From NCBI GenBank assembly GCA_965278985.1, contig OZ257131.1:3162001-3226000 (forward strand): DNA of 64,000 nucleotides. Reading direction: 5' to 3'. This DNA comes from CAISIP01 sp965278985. GTDB lineage: Bacteria; Pseudomonadota; Gammaproteobacteria; Burkholderiales; Burkholderiaceae_C. The notes under the pieces were generated by a model. That model saw only the letters and a program-made list of their open reading frames with translations, ran no database searches and had not been told where the DNA came from. This document shows, in pieces, positions 56,528 to 64,000 of the stretch (position 1 is the first letter of the stretch; each line of letters starts with the position of its first letter). The position numbers and the translations under genes were made by a program.

Positions 56528-58264
56528 ATGACCCAACCCCAACGCCGCGAATTCCTTCCGCGCCAGACCGTGGACGCCCCCCCGAACCGCTGGGACTGGG
56601 CGCTGTTGCCGCTGGTGCTGGCCGGTGTGGTGCTGCTGGCCTATGGCGCGCAGCAGATGGCCCAGCTCTTCCACGTGGGCGACGTGCTGCCAGTGTCGCT
56701 GGACCCGTGGCAACTGCCCTACTACCTGCTGCGCACCACGCTGCGCATGGCCATCGCGATGGGCCTGGCACTGGTGTTCAGCGCCGTGTTCGCGGTGCTG
56801 GCGGCCAAGTACCGGCTGGCGGAACGTGTGCTGGTGCCGCTGCTGGACATGCTGCAGTCCATTCCCATACTGGGCTTCCTGTCGATCACGGTCACGGGCT
56901 TCATCGCGCTGTTTCCCGGCAGCCTGCTGGGCGTGGAATGCGCCGCCATCTTCGCGATCTTCACCTCGCAGGCCTGGAACATGGCCTTCAGCCTGTACCA
57001 GTCGCTGCGCACCGTGCCGGCCGAGCTGCAGGAGGCCGCGCGCGTGTTCCAGCTCTCGGGCTGGCAGCGCTTCTGGCGGCTGGAGCTGCCCTTCGCGATG
57101 CCGGGCCTGCTGTGGAACATGATGATGTCCATGTCCGGCGGCTGGTTTTTCGTGGTGGCGTCGGAGGCCATCTCGGTGGCGCACCAGGACATCAAGCTGC
57201 CCGGTGTGGGCTCGTACATCGCGCTGGCCATCGAGGCGCGCAACCTGCCGGCCATCGGCTGGGCGATCGCCTGCATGCTGGTGGCGATCCTGCTCTACGA
57301 CCAGTTGCTGTTCCGCCCGCTGGTGGCCTGGGCCGACAAGTTCCGCTTCGAGGAAAGCGGCGCCGACGCCGCCCCACGCTCCTGGCTGCTGGACTGGCTG
57401 CACCGCGCGCGCGGCGTGCAGGGCGTGGCGGCCTGGTGCCGCATGCAGCTGGCGCGCACCCTCACCTGGTTCCGCCGCAGCCACGACGGCACCTCGATCC
57501 GCGCGCGCCCGCGCACGCCCTCGGCCCGCGCCGAGCGCGTGTGGGACGCGGTGCTGGCGGCCGGCGTCCTGTTCGCCATCGCCCGGCTCGTGCAGTTCGT
57601 GCACACCGAGGTCGGCTGGCACGAGGTGGCCCACGTCTTCGTGCTGGGCGACTACACGCTGGCGCGCGTGCTGGTGCTCATCGCGCTGGCGGCGCTGGTC
57701 TGGGTGCCCGTGGGCGTGTGGATCGGCATGAACCCGCGCTGGTCGGGCCGGCTGCAGGCGGTGGCGCAGTTCCTCGCGGCGTTCCCGGCCAACCTGTTCT
57801 TCCCGGTGGCGGTGGTGATGGTGGTGCACTGGAAGCTGAACCCCGACGTGTGGCTCTCGCCGCTCATGATCCTGGGCACGCAGTGGTACATCCTGTTCAA
57901 CGTGATCGCAGGCGCCTCCAGCATCCCCAATGAGCTGCGCCTGGCCGCGCAGAACCTGGGCCTGTCGGGCTGGCTGCGCTGGAAGCGCTTCCTGCTGCCG
58001 GCCGTGTTCCCCAGCTTCGTGACCGGCGCCATCACGGCCAGCGGCGGCTCGTGGAACGCCAGCATCGTGGCCGAATACGTGAGCTGGGGCAACACCACGC
58101 TGCAGGCCCAGGGCCTGGGCAGCTACATCGCGCAGATGACCGCCACCGGCGACTTCCCGCGCATCGCGCTGGGCATCGCCACGATGGTGGTGTTCGTGAT
58201 GGGCCTGAACCATTTCCTCTGGCGGCGCCTGTACCGCCTGGCCGAAGACCGCATGCACCTATGA
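56528..58264 (+). CDS. NrtB/SsuC-like ABC double permease
   Basis: A 578-residue protein with two permease domains in one chain (about 20-270 and 330-570), each with an EAA-like loop (VPAELQEAARVFQLSGWQRF and IPNELRLAAQNLGLSGWLRW). This is the nitrate/sulfonate/taurine subfamily in fused form. A linker rich in Arg (about 275-330) joins them. No substrate-binding protein gene is adjacent. Partner ATPase follows after 186 bp, an unusually wide gap containing an inverted repeat. Confidence 0.9.
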   Translation: MTQPQRREFLPRQTVDAPPNRWDWALLPLVLAGVVLLAYGAQQMAQLFHVGDVLPVSLDPWQLPYYLLRTTLRMAIAMGLALVFSAVFAVLAAKYRLAERVLVPLLDMLQSIPILGFLSITVTGFIALFPGSLLGVECAAIFAIFTSQAWNMAFSLYQSLRTVPAELQEAARVFQLSGWQRFWRLELPFAMPGLLWNMMMSMSGGWFFVVASEAISVAHQDIKLPGVGSYIALAIEARNLPAIGWAIACMLVAILLYDQLLFRPLVAWADKFRFEESGADAAPRSWLLDWLHRARGVQGVAAWCRMQLARTLTWFRRSHDGTSIRARPRTPSARAERVWDAVLAAGVLFAIARLVQFVHTEVGWHEVAHVFVLGDYTLARVLVLIALAALVWVPVGVWIGMNPRWSGRLQAVAQFLAAFPANLFFPVAVVMVVHWKLNPDVWLSPLMILGTQWYILFNVIAGASSIPNELRLAAQNLGLSGWLRWKRFLLPAVFPSFVTGAITASGGSWNASIVAEYVSWGNTTLQAQGLGSYIAQMTATGDFPRIALGIATMVVFVMGLNHFLWRRLYRLAEDRMHL

Positions 58265-58277
58265 GACCACCCCGTTT

Positions 58278-58303
58278 GGATGTCTCACTGCGTGTAGACA
58301 TCC
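58278..58303. repeat. Inverted repeat between permease and ATPase genes
   Basis: GGATGTCT and AGACATCC form a perfect 8-bp dyad around a 10-base loop, 13 bp after the permease stop. It may be a partial terminator, mRNA-stabilising hairpin or operator within the operon. The rest of the 186-bp gap shows nothing more. Confidence 0.5.
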
Positions 58304-58450
58304 CATCCCCCTCCAGGGGCGCCGCCAGCGGCCTGGCAGAGCCAGTTCCGCGGCGTCTGCTGGCATGGCCTGCTCCGCGGCCTTCCGAACATCGGCTTGC
58401 GAGGCGAGCTGTGACCCGGCTTGCAGCGCATCGCGCAAGAGATCAGTGAC

Positions 58451-59773
58451 ATGACGCAATCCATCATCGAACTCCAGGGCGTTGGCAAGTCCTTCCGCTC
58501 CTCCGACGGCCGCGAACGCCCCGTGCTGCGGCAGGTCGACTTCACGCTGCGCGAGGGCGAGATCGTCGCGCTGCTGGGCCAGTCCGGCTCGGGCAAGAGC
58601 ACGCTCCTGCGCATCATGGCCGGGCTGGTGCAGGCCGACCAGGGCGAGGTCAAGTACCGCGGCCAGCCGCTGCACGGGCCAGCGCGGGCGATCAGCATGG
58701 TGTTCCAGTCCTTCGCACTGTTCCCCTGGCTCACGGTGCAGCAGAACGTGGAGCTGGGGCTGGAAGCGCGGGGCGTGCCGCAGGCCGCGCGCGCGGCGCG
58801 CGCCACCGCCGCCATCGACCTCATCGGCCTGGCCGGCTTCGAGGGCGCGCTGCCGCGTGAGCTGTCCGGCGGCATGCGCCAGCGCGTGGGCATCGCGCGC
58901 GCGCTGGTCACCGAGCCCGACGTGCTGCTGATGGACGAAGCCTTCTCCGCGCTGGACGTACTGACCGGCGAGCGCCTGCGCGAAGACATCCTGCAGCTGT
59001 GGCGCAGCGGCAGCATGCCGACCAAGGCCATGCTGGTGGTCTCGCACAACATCGAGGAGGCCGTGATGATGGCCGACCGTGTGCTGATCTTCGCCAGCGA
59101 CCCGGGCCGCATCCGCTGCCAGCTGGCGATCCAGCTGCCTCGCCCGCGCGATGTCGACAGTGAGCAGGTACGTGCACTGGTCGACGAGGTCTATGCGCTG
59201 ATGACCGTCGGCGCCACGCGCCGCGCGGCAGTGGCCGGCGAAGCGCCGGTGGACCAACCCGCGCCCGCCACGCTCACGGACCGCCTGCCCGCCGCCGACG
59301 TGGCCCGCATGGACGGCCTGCTGGAGCTGCTGGCCGAGCCTCCCTTCGACGGCCGCGCCGACCTGCCGCAGCTGGCCGAGGAAGCCAGCCTCACCGACGC
59401 CGAACTGCTGCCCGTGGCCAACGCCCTGGCCCAGCTCGGACTGGCCCAGCTGGCCGCCGGCGACCTGCAGATCACGCCGCTGGGCCGGCGGTATGTGGAC
59501 GGTGTGCACGGCCTGCGCCAGGACCTCTTCGGCCAGCAGCTGCTCGCCCACGTGCCGCTGATCGCCCACATCCGCCACAGCCTGGAGCAGGAAACCGCCG
59601 GCGAACTTCCGGACGCGCCCTTCCTGCGGCTGCTCAGCGAACAGCTCGGCGAGGCCGAGGCCCAGAGCGTGCTGCGCACGGCGATCAGCTGGGCCCGGCA
59701 CGGCGAGGTCTTCGAGTACGACTTCCGCACGGGCGCGCTGCGGTTGCCGACCGGGGAGGAGACGCCGGGGTGA
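58451..59773 (+). CDS. NrtD/SsuB-like ABC ATPase with AAA-associated C-terminal domain
   Basis: A 440-residue protein. Residues 1-250 are an importer ATPase: Walker A GQSGSGKST, signature LSGGMRQRV, Walker B DVLLMDEAFSALD and VVSHNIEEAV. Residues about 285-430 form the AAA-associated C-terminal domain, an all-helical/winged region that may sense substrate or regulate activity. The ATG at 58451 is chosen as the start of the conserved domain. It serves the double permease upstream; anion or small-molecule transport is likely, but the substrate is unknown. Confidence 0.9.
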   Translation: MTQSIIELQGVGKSFRSSDGRERPVLRQVDFTLREGEIVALLGQSGSGKSTLLRIMAGLVQADQGEVKYRGQPLHGPARAISMVFQSFALFPWLTVQQNVELGLEARGVPQAARAARATAAIDLIGLAGFEGALPRELSGGMRQRVGIARALVTEPDVLLMDEAFSALDVLTGERLREDILQLWRSGSMPTKAMLVVSHNIEEAVMMADRVLIFASDPGRIRCQLAIQLPRPRDVDSEQVRALVDEVYALMTVGATRRAAVAGEAPVDQPAPATLTDRLPAADVARMDGLLELLAEPPFDGRADLPQLAEEASLTDAELLPVANALAQLGLAQLAAGDLQITPLGRRYVDGVHGLRQDLFGQQLLAHVPLIAHIRHSLEQETAGELPDAPFLRLLSEQLGEAEAQSVLRTAISWARHGEVFEYDFRTGALRLPTGEETPG

Positions 59774-59945
59774 ACGGGCTGGGGCCTGCAAGAAGCAGCG
59801 GGGGATCGCATCCAGGAATGGCTGCCGGGCCTTCCATGCAGCAGCGCACCGACGGCGCGCTGGCTGACCTGCACACGGCGTGAGCGCCGAATCACAGGGT
59901 GGGGTCGTGTTTCCACCATAGGGCTTTTGCATCGAAGGCACTCTG

Positions 59946-60530
59946 ATGAAAGCACGCACGAAAACACGCACGAACGCACGCACCATTGCCTTATGGCTGG
60001 GCGCCGCCACAGCCGTCGCGGCATTGGCAGCCTGCAGCAGCATGGCCCGGCGCCCACCAGCACCGCCCTTGCCCCATGCCAGCGCGGTCGACCTGCCACG
60101 CTACATGGGCCGGTGGTATGTGATCAGCAGCATTCCGACTTTCCCCGAACGCGGGGTGGTGGATGCGACCGAAAACTACACCCTGCGTCCGGACGGCAGC
60201 GTGGACATCGACTTCCGCTACCGCCGCAGCCCGGGCGACGCGGAGCAATCCCTGGGCTCGCGCGGGTTCGTCGAGAACGGCGACAACGCCATCTGGGGCG
60301 TGCAGTTCATCTGGCCGATCCGGGCCGACTACCGCATCGCGTGGCTGGCACCGGACTACAGCCGGGTGATCGTGGCGCGCGAAAAACGCGACCATGTGTG
60401 GATCATGGCGCGCACGCCGACCCTGCCGCAGGCCGACTACGATGCGATGGTCCAGCAGGTCGGGGCCATGGGCTATGACACCGCACAACTCGAGCGCGTG
60501 CCCCAGGGTGCTGCGAAGGCTGGTCGGTGA
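59946..60530 (+). CDS. blc: Blc-type outer-membrane lipocalin lipoprotein
   Basis: A 194-residue lipocalin. The N-terminus has an Arg/Thr repeat (KARTKTRTNART) followed by a hydrophobic stretch and lipobox LAACSS (Cys 30). The first structural motif is MGRWYVISSIPTFPERG (GxW), followed by NYTLRPDGSVDI, RYRR, WLAPDYSRVIVARE and VWIMARTPTLP. Such lipoproteins bind fatty acids or phospholipids and act under envelope stress. The Arg/Thr start is encoded by near-identical GCACG/ACACG repeats, unusually repetitive for a signal sequence. Confidence 0.88.
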   Translation: MKARTKTRTNARTIALWLGAATAVAALAACSSMARRPPAPPLPHASAVDLPRYMGRWYVISSIPTFPERGVVDATENYTLRPDGSVDIDFRYRRSPGDAEQSLGSRGFVENGDNAIWGVQFIWPIRADYRIAWLAPDYSRVIVAREKRDHVWIMARTPTLPQADYDAMVQQVGAMGYDTAQLERVPQGAAKAGR

Positions 60531-60771
60531 CAGGCGAGGCTGCCACTGCAGTGCTCCCGTCCGAGGCAGTCCGCGCGTAGCTTAGCTCGGGGCCCTCCCC
60601 CTGCCGGGCACTTCTCGCAGTGCCGTCCGGCCCCACCGCGCCTCCACACGATCCACACAATCGCTCGACGCCCGGGCAAGGTTGGCTTCCGAGAATTCGG
60701 GCCATGCCGCACCGCTTCGCCGCACGAAGCCAGTGTCAAGGCATGCCCCCTCTCTCAGGAGCCTCCACCCC

Positions 60772-62145
60772 ATGCGCACCCACGAACAACTGCTGGCCGA
60801 CGAAGCGAAATACTGTTCCTTCGGCGACACCGTGCATTACGTCAACCCGCCCAAGATCTTCGACGGATGCGATGGCAGCTACATGTTCGACGCGCAGGGC
60901 ACGCCCTACCTGGACCTGCAGATGTGGTATTCGGCCGTGAACTTCGGCTACAAGAACAAGCGGCTGGAGCGCACGATGATCGAGCAGCTGCAGACGCTGC
61001 CGCAGATCGCCAGCCAGTACCTGCACCCGACCAAGATCGAGCTGGCGAAGTTCATCGCCGATGACGCCAAGGCCAAGTGGGGCATGGATGGCCGCGTGCA
61101 CTTCAACGTGGGCGGCGCGCAGGCCATCGAGGACTCGCTCAAGGTGGTGCGCAACGCCACGGGCGGCAAGAGCCTGATGTTCGCCTTCGAAGGCGGCTAC
61201 CACGGGCGCACACTGGGCGCTTCCAGCATCACGTCGAGCTACCGCTACCGCCGCCGCTTCGGCCATTTCTCGGACCGCGCACAGTTCCTGCCCTTCCCCT
61301 ACCCCTTCCGCCGGCCCAAGGGCATGACGGCCGAGGAATACTCCGAGTCCCTGGTCAAGGATTTCGCGCGCAAGTTCGAGAACGAGTACCACGCTGTCTG
61401 GGACCCGAAGACGCAGCAATGTGAGTACGCGGCCTTCTACGTCGAGCCGATCCAGGGCACAGGCGGCTACGTCGTGCCGCCGGCCAACTTCTTCAAGGGC
61501 CTGAAGAAGGTGCTGGACGAGCATGGTGTGCTGCTGGTGGTGGACGAGATCCAGATGGGCTTCTGGCGCACGGGCAAGCTCTGGTCGGTGGAGAACTTCG
61601 GCGTGAAGCCCGACGTGCTGGTCTTCGCCAAGGCGCTGACCAACGGGCTCAACGCACTGTCGGGGCTGTGGGCGCGCGAGGAACTCATCAACCCCACGGT
61701 GTTCCCGCCCGGCTCCACGCACTCCACCTTCGCTTCCAACCCGCTGGGCACGGCGCTGGGCCTGGAGGTCATGAAGATGACGCACGAAATCGACTTCGGC
61801 GCGCAGGTGCGCAACAGCGGCGCCTATTTCCTCGAAGGCTTGAAGGAGCTGCAAAAGCGCCACAAGGAGATCGGCGACGTGGACGGCATGGGCCTGGCGC
61901 TGCGCGCGGAAATCTGCACCGACGACGGCTTCACGCCCAACCGCGCGCTGCTCGACAAGATGGTGGACATCGGCCTGGAAGGCACACTGGAGTACAAGGG
62001 GAGCAAGCGCGGCCTGGTGCTGGACGTGGGCGGCTACTACAAGAACGTGATCACGCTGGCGCCCTCGCTGATGATCACGCGGCCCGAGATTGACGAAGCC
62101 CTGGTGCTGCTGGAGCAGCTGCTGATCCGCGCCAAACGCGGCTGA
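60772..62145 (+). CDS. Class III PLP aminotransferase
   Basis: A 457-residue class III aminotransferase. The phosphate-binding region is NVGGAQAIEDSL and GGYHGRTLGA; the Asp that contacts the pyridine nitrogen is in VVDEIQMGF and the PLP Lys in VFAKALTNGL. It moves an amino group between an amine or omega-amino acid and a keto acid. AGGAG stands ten bases before the ATG. Its stop overlaps the start of the acyltransferase-like gene (TGATG), making a three-gene coupled set with the arginase-like gene. Confidence 0.9.
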   Translation: MRTHEQLLADEAKYCSFGDTVHYVNPPKIFDGCDGSYMFDAQGTPYLDLQMWYSAVNFGYKNKRLERTMIEQLQTLPQIASQYLHPTKIELAKFIADDAKAKWGMDGRVHFNVGGAQAIEDSLKVVRNATGGKSLMFAFEGGYHGRTLGASSITSSYRYRRRFGHFSDRAQFLPFPYPFRRPKGMTAEEYSESLVKDFARKFENEYHAVWDPKTQQCEYAAFYVEPIQGTGGYVVPPANFFKGLKKVLDEHGVLLVVDEIQMGFWRTGKLWSVENFGVKPDVLVFAKALTNGLNALSGLWAREELINPTVFPPGSTHSTFASNPLGTALGLEVMKMTHEIDFGAQVRNSGAYFLEGLKELQKRHKEIGDVDGMGLALRAEICTDDGFTPNRALLDKMVDIGLEGTLEYKGSKRGLVLDVGGYYKNVITLAPSLMITRPEIDEALVLLEQLLIRAKRG

Positions 62146-63215
62146 TGGACTACCGCAACCTGGTCGAGCCGGCGGCACTGGTCGCCCACTTCCAGGCGCA
62201 CCCGCCCGATGGCTTCACGCCGCTGGCGGGGTTGGCGGTGCCGGCCTTCGAGGCACCGTTCGATCTGCTCACCACGGCCGACGACGATTTCAAGGCGCGG
62301 CTGCGCGGCCTGCCGCTGTACCGGCACTGGTCGCGCTGGCTGCGCATCCGCACTGCCTTTGTCGGCACGACGGTGACCGAGTACGCGCCGCTGCCTGCGG
62401 CCCCGTCCTTGCAGCCCGACGACTTCGCGCGCGCGGTGCGCAGCACGCTGGGCCGGCGCTTCCGGCTCGCCATCGTCAAGGACATCCCGCAGCAATCGCC
62501 GCTGCTGGGCGAGGCCGACAAAGCCTACGCCCAAGGCCTGGCACAGGCCTGCGCGGACCAGGGCTTCCTGCTGGTCGAGGGGCAGGCGCTGGCCTACGTG
62601 CCCATCGACTTCCCCCACATCGAGGCCTACCTGGCCCGGCTGTCCGCGAGCCGCCGGCAGAACCTGCGCCGCAAGCTGCGCAGCCGGGCGCAGGTGGATG
62701 TGCAGGTGCTGCCGACCGGCAGCGCCGCGTTCGACGGAGACCGCATCGCCGCCTACTACGCGCTCTACGAAGGCGTCTACGCGCAGAGCGCGCTGCACTT
62801 CGACCGGCTCACGCCGGCGTTCTTCGGGGCGCTGCTGCACGATGCAGCCAGCGGCGGCGTGGTCTTCGAGTACCGCCACCGCGGCACCGGCGCGCTGCTG
62901 GGCTGGAACCTGTGCTACGTGCACCAGGGCCGGCTCGTGGACAAGTACATCGGCCTGGCCTATCCCGCGGCACGCGCGCTGAACCTGTACTTCCTGAGCT
63001 GGATCGAGAACCTGCAGTACGCGCTGGCCCACGGCCTGAGCCACTACATCGCCGGCTGGACGGACCCGGAGGTCAAGCGCAGCCTGGGCGCACGCTTCAC
63101 CTTCACGCAGCATGCGGTCTATGTGCGCCAGCCGCTGCTGCGCGCGCTGGGCCGGCGCCTGGTGGGGCGCTTCGAAAGCGACCGGCAGTGGCGCGAGCAG
63201 GCAGGGGTGCCATGA
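62145..63215 (+). CDS. GNAT-like/Acetyltransf_6 N-acyltransferase
   Basis: A 356-residue protein resembling the GNAT-like COG3146/Acetyltransf_6 group. Conserved features are the RLSASRRQNLRRKLRSRAQV segment, a cofactor-type GWNLCYVHQGRLVDKYIGLAY strand-loop and the following NLYFLSWIENLQYALAHG helix. Such enzymes acylate amines or polyamines. It overlaps its neighbours by 1 bp (TGATG) and 4 bp (ATGA). Its substrate is unknown, but the cluster suggests acylation of an amine made by the aminotransferase. Confidence 0.75.
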   Translation: MDYRNLVEPAALVAHFQAHPPDGFTPLAGLAVPAFEAPFDLLTTADDDFKARLRGLPLYRHWSRWLRIRTAFVGTTVTEYAPLPAAPSLQPDDFARAVRSTLGRRFRLAIVKDIPQQSPLLGEADKAYAQGLAQACADQGFLLVEGQALAYVPIDFPHIEAYLARLSASRRQNLRRKLRSRAQVDVQVLPTGSAAFDGDRIAAYYALYEGVYAQSALHFDRLTPAFFGALLHDAASGGVVFEYRHRGTGALLGWNLCYVHQGRLVDKYIGLAYPAARALNLYFLSWIENLQYALAHGLSHYIAGWTDPEVKRSLGARFTFTQHAVYVRQPLLRALGRRLVGRFESDRQWREQAGVP

Positions 63216-64000
63216 CTACGCCGGCTCTGCCGCCCGCCGTGCTGGACCTGGACGGCGCGGTGCGCCCGATGCCCGGCGAGCACCGCCTGTCGCTGGCCGG
63301 TTGGCAGGAACGTCTGCGCTTCGGCTGCGGCCTGGGCGCGCTGCGCGGCTTCGCGGCCGCGCTCGAGAGCGACCTGCCCCCCTTCGCCGCGCACGGCACG
63401 GTGTTCCTCGGCAGCGGCGATTTCCACCACCTGAGCTGGCCGCTGGTGGAGCGCTGCATCGCCGCACGCGCCCACACGGCCGCGGCCCCGCTGCGCGTGG
63501 TGGTGCTGGACAACCACCCGGACAACATGCGTTTTCCCTTCGGCGTGCACTGCGGCTCCTGGGTGCGGCGCGTGGCGCTGCTGCCCGGGGTGGCGCAGGT
63601 GCACGTGGCGGGCATCACCTCCGCCGACATCGGCAACGGCCATGCCTGGGAGAACTACCTCGCGCCGCTGCGCGCCGGCAAGCTCACCTACTGGCAGGCA
63701 GGCGTAGACACGGGCTGGGCACGCTGGCTCGGCGTGGCGCGCGCGGTGCATCGCTTCGGCGACGTGGCGCAGCTGACCGATGCGCTGGTGACGCACCTGC
63801 GCACCACGCCGCAGCCCACCTACCTCAGCATCGACAAGGACGTATTCGCGCCCGAGGTCGTGCACACCAACTGGGACCAGGGCCGCATGAGCGCGGCGCA
63901 GGCGCTGCGGATCGTCAGCGCACTGCAGGGCCAGGTGGTGGGCAGCGACATCACGGGCGAGGTCTCCTCGCACCGCTACACCACGGCCTGGAAACGCTGG
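63212..64000 (+). CDS. Arginase/agmatinase-superfamily-like protein (3' partial)
   Basis: The first 263 residues of a protein running off the right edge. It resembles the ureohydrolase fold: GSGDFHHLSWPLVE near the start, VVVLDNHPDNM, and YLSIDKDVFAPEVV, similar to the metal-binding SxDxD strand of arginase. The exact metal ligands of arginases (GGDHS, SFDID) are changed, so it may be a divergent amidinohydrolase or a deacetylase. ATGA overlap with the upstream gene shows coupling to the aminotransferase cluster. Confidence 0.65.
   Translation, partial: MTTPALPPAVLDLDGAVRPMPGEHRLSLAGWQERLRFGCGLGALRGFAAALESDLPPFAAHGTVFLGSGDFHHLSWPLVERCIAARAHTAAAPLRVVVLDNHPDNMRFPFGVHCGSWVRRVALLPGVAQVHVAGITSADIGNGHAWENYLAPLRAGKLTYWQAGVDTGWARWLGVARAVHRFGDVAQLTDALVTHLRTTPQPTYLSIDKDVFAPEVVHTNWDQGRMSAAQALRIVSALQGQVVGSDITGEVSSHRYTTAWKRW

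Noticed and set aside
55943..58258. A 771-codon frame opposite the NrtB-like permease
   Set aside because: Antisense shadow, rich in His/Gln/Arg, no recognisable domain; the plus-strand gene is well conserved.
58265..58450. Small gene between permease and ATPase
   Set aside because: Only fragments of out-of-frame extensions are open; no start with ribosome site or recognisable sequence.

Overview
The window is very GC-rich, densely coded DNA whose genes (IclR/RidA/Dpp-type operon, YnjBCD-like importer, TVP38-flavoprotein fusion, PEP-CTERM lectin, MHS symporter, cytoplasmic biotin sulfoxide reductase) point to a betaproteobacterium of the order Burkholderiales, most likely Comamonadaceae (Acidovorax/Variovorax/Hydrogenophaga type). 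This is inference from gene content and codon bias; there is no rRNA or tRNA to check it against. I found no insertion sequence, phage, CRISPR array, tRNA or rRNA gene, so this looks like ordinary chromosome.

Left part (0-9.2 kb): tail of an unknown gene, a CDP-alcohol phosphatidyltransferase, two overlapping flavoprotein genes (an NDH-2/SelD-like oxidoreductase and a TVP38 membrane domain fused to a mercuric/lipoamide-type reductase), then a YnjBCD-like ABC importer facing a LysR gene that has lost its ATG and carries an in-frame amber codon. 9.2-18.3 kb: an IclR-controlled divergon. One arm is a six-gene operon (PLP D-cysteine-desulfhydrase-like enzyme, Dpp-type binding protein, two permeases, amidohydrolase, double ATPase), the other is IclR plus RidA; a perfect 20-bp palindrome and an extra half-site lie between them.

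18.3-29.4 kb: CAP-domain secreted protein, biotin sulfoxide reductase, SDR, small membrane protein, thioesterase, and a TldD-TldE-racemase-like operon divergent from an EamA exporter plus metallophosphoesterase. 29.4-42.8 kb: PEP-CTERM lectin, LuxR regulator, SDR, SrkA kinase, an orphan O-antigen ligase-like protein, a stand-alone second EF-G with a leader peptide/hairpin region, MHS symporter, PAS-GGDEF-EAL protein, GST and an HD-less Cca.

42.8-54.3 kb: two degraded gene remnants and two complete tripartite drug-efflux operons (outer-membrane lipoprotein, DHA2 permease, HlyD adaptor), each next to its own TetR with inverted-repeat operators; the second has an amber codon in its outer-membrane factor. 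54.4-64 kb: ROK kinase, ornithine-cyclodeaminase homologue, an NrtB/NrtD-like ABC system without a binding protein, Blc lipocalin, and a tightly overlapping aminotransferase-acyltransferase-arginase-like cluster that runs off the right edge.

Genes are mostly in short operons with 1-8 bp overlaps (ATGA, GTGA, TGATG), so translational coupling is common. The recurring oddity is nonsense codons in otherwise well-preserved reading frames (three loci), although TAG also serves as a normal stop in the window.
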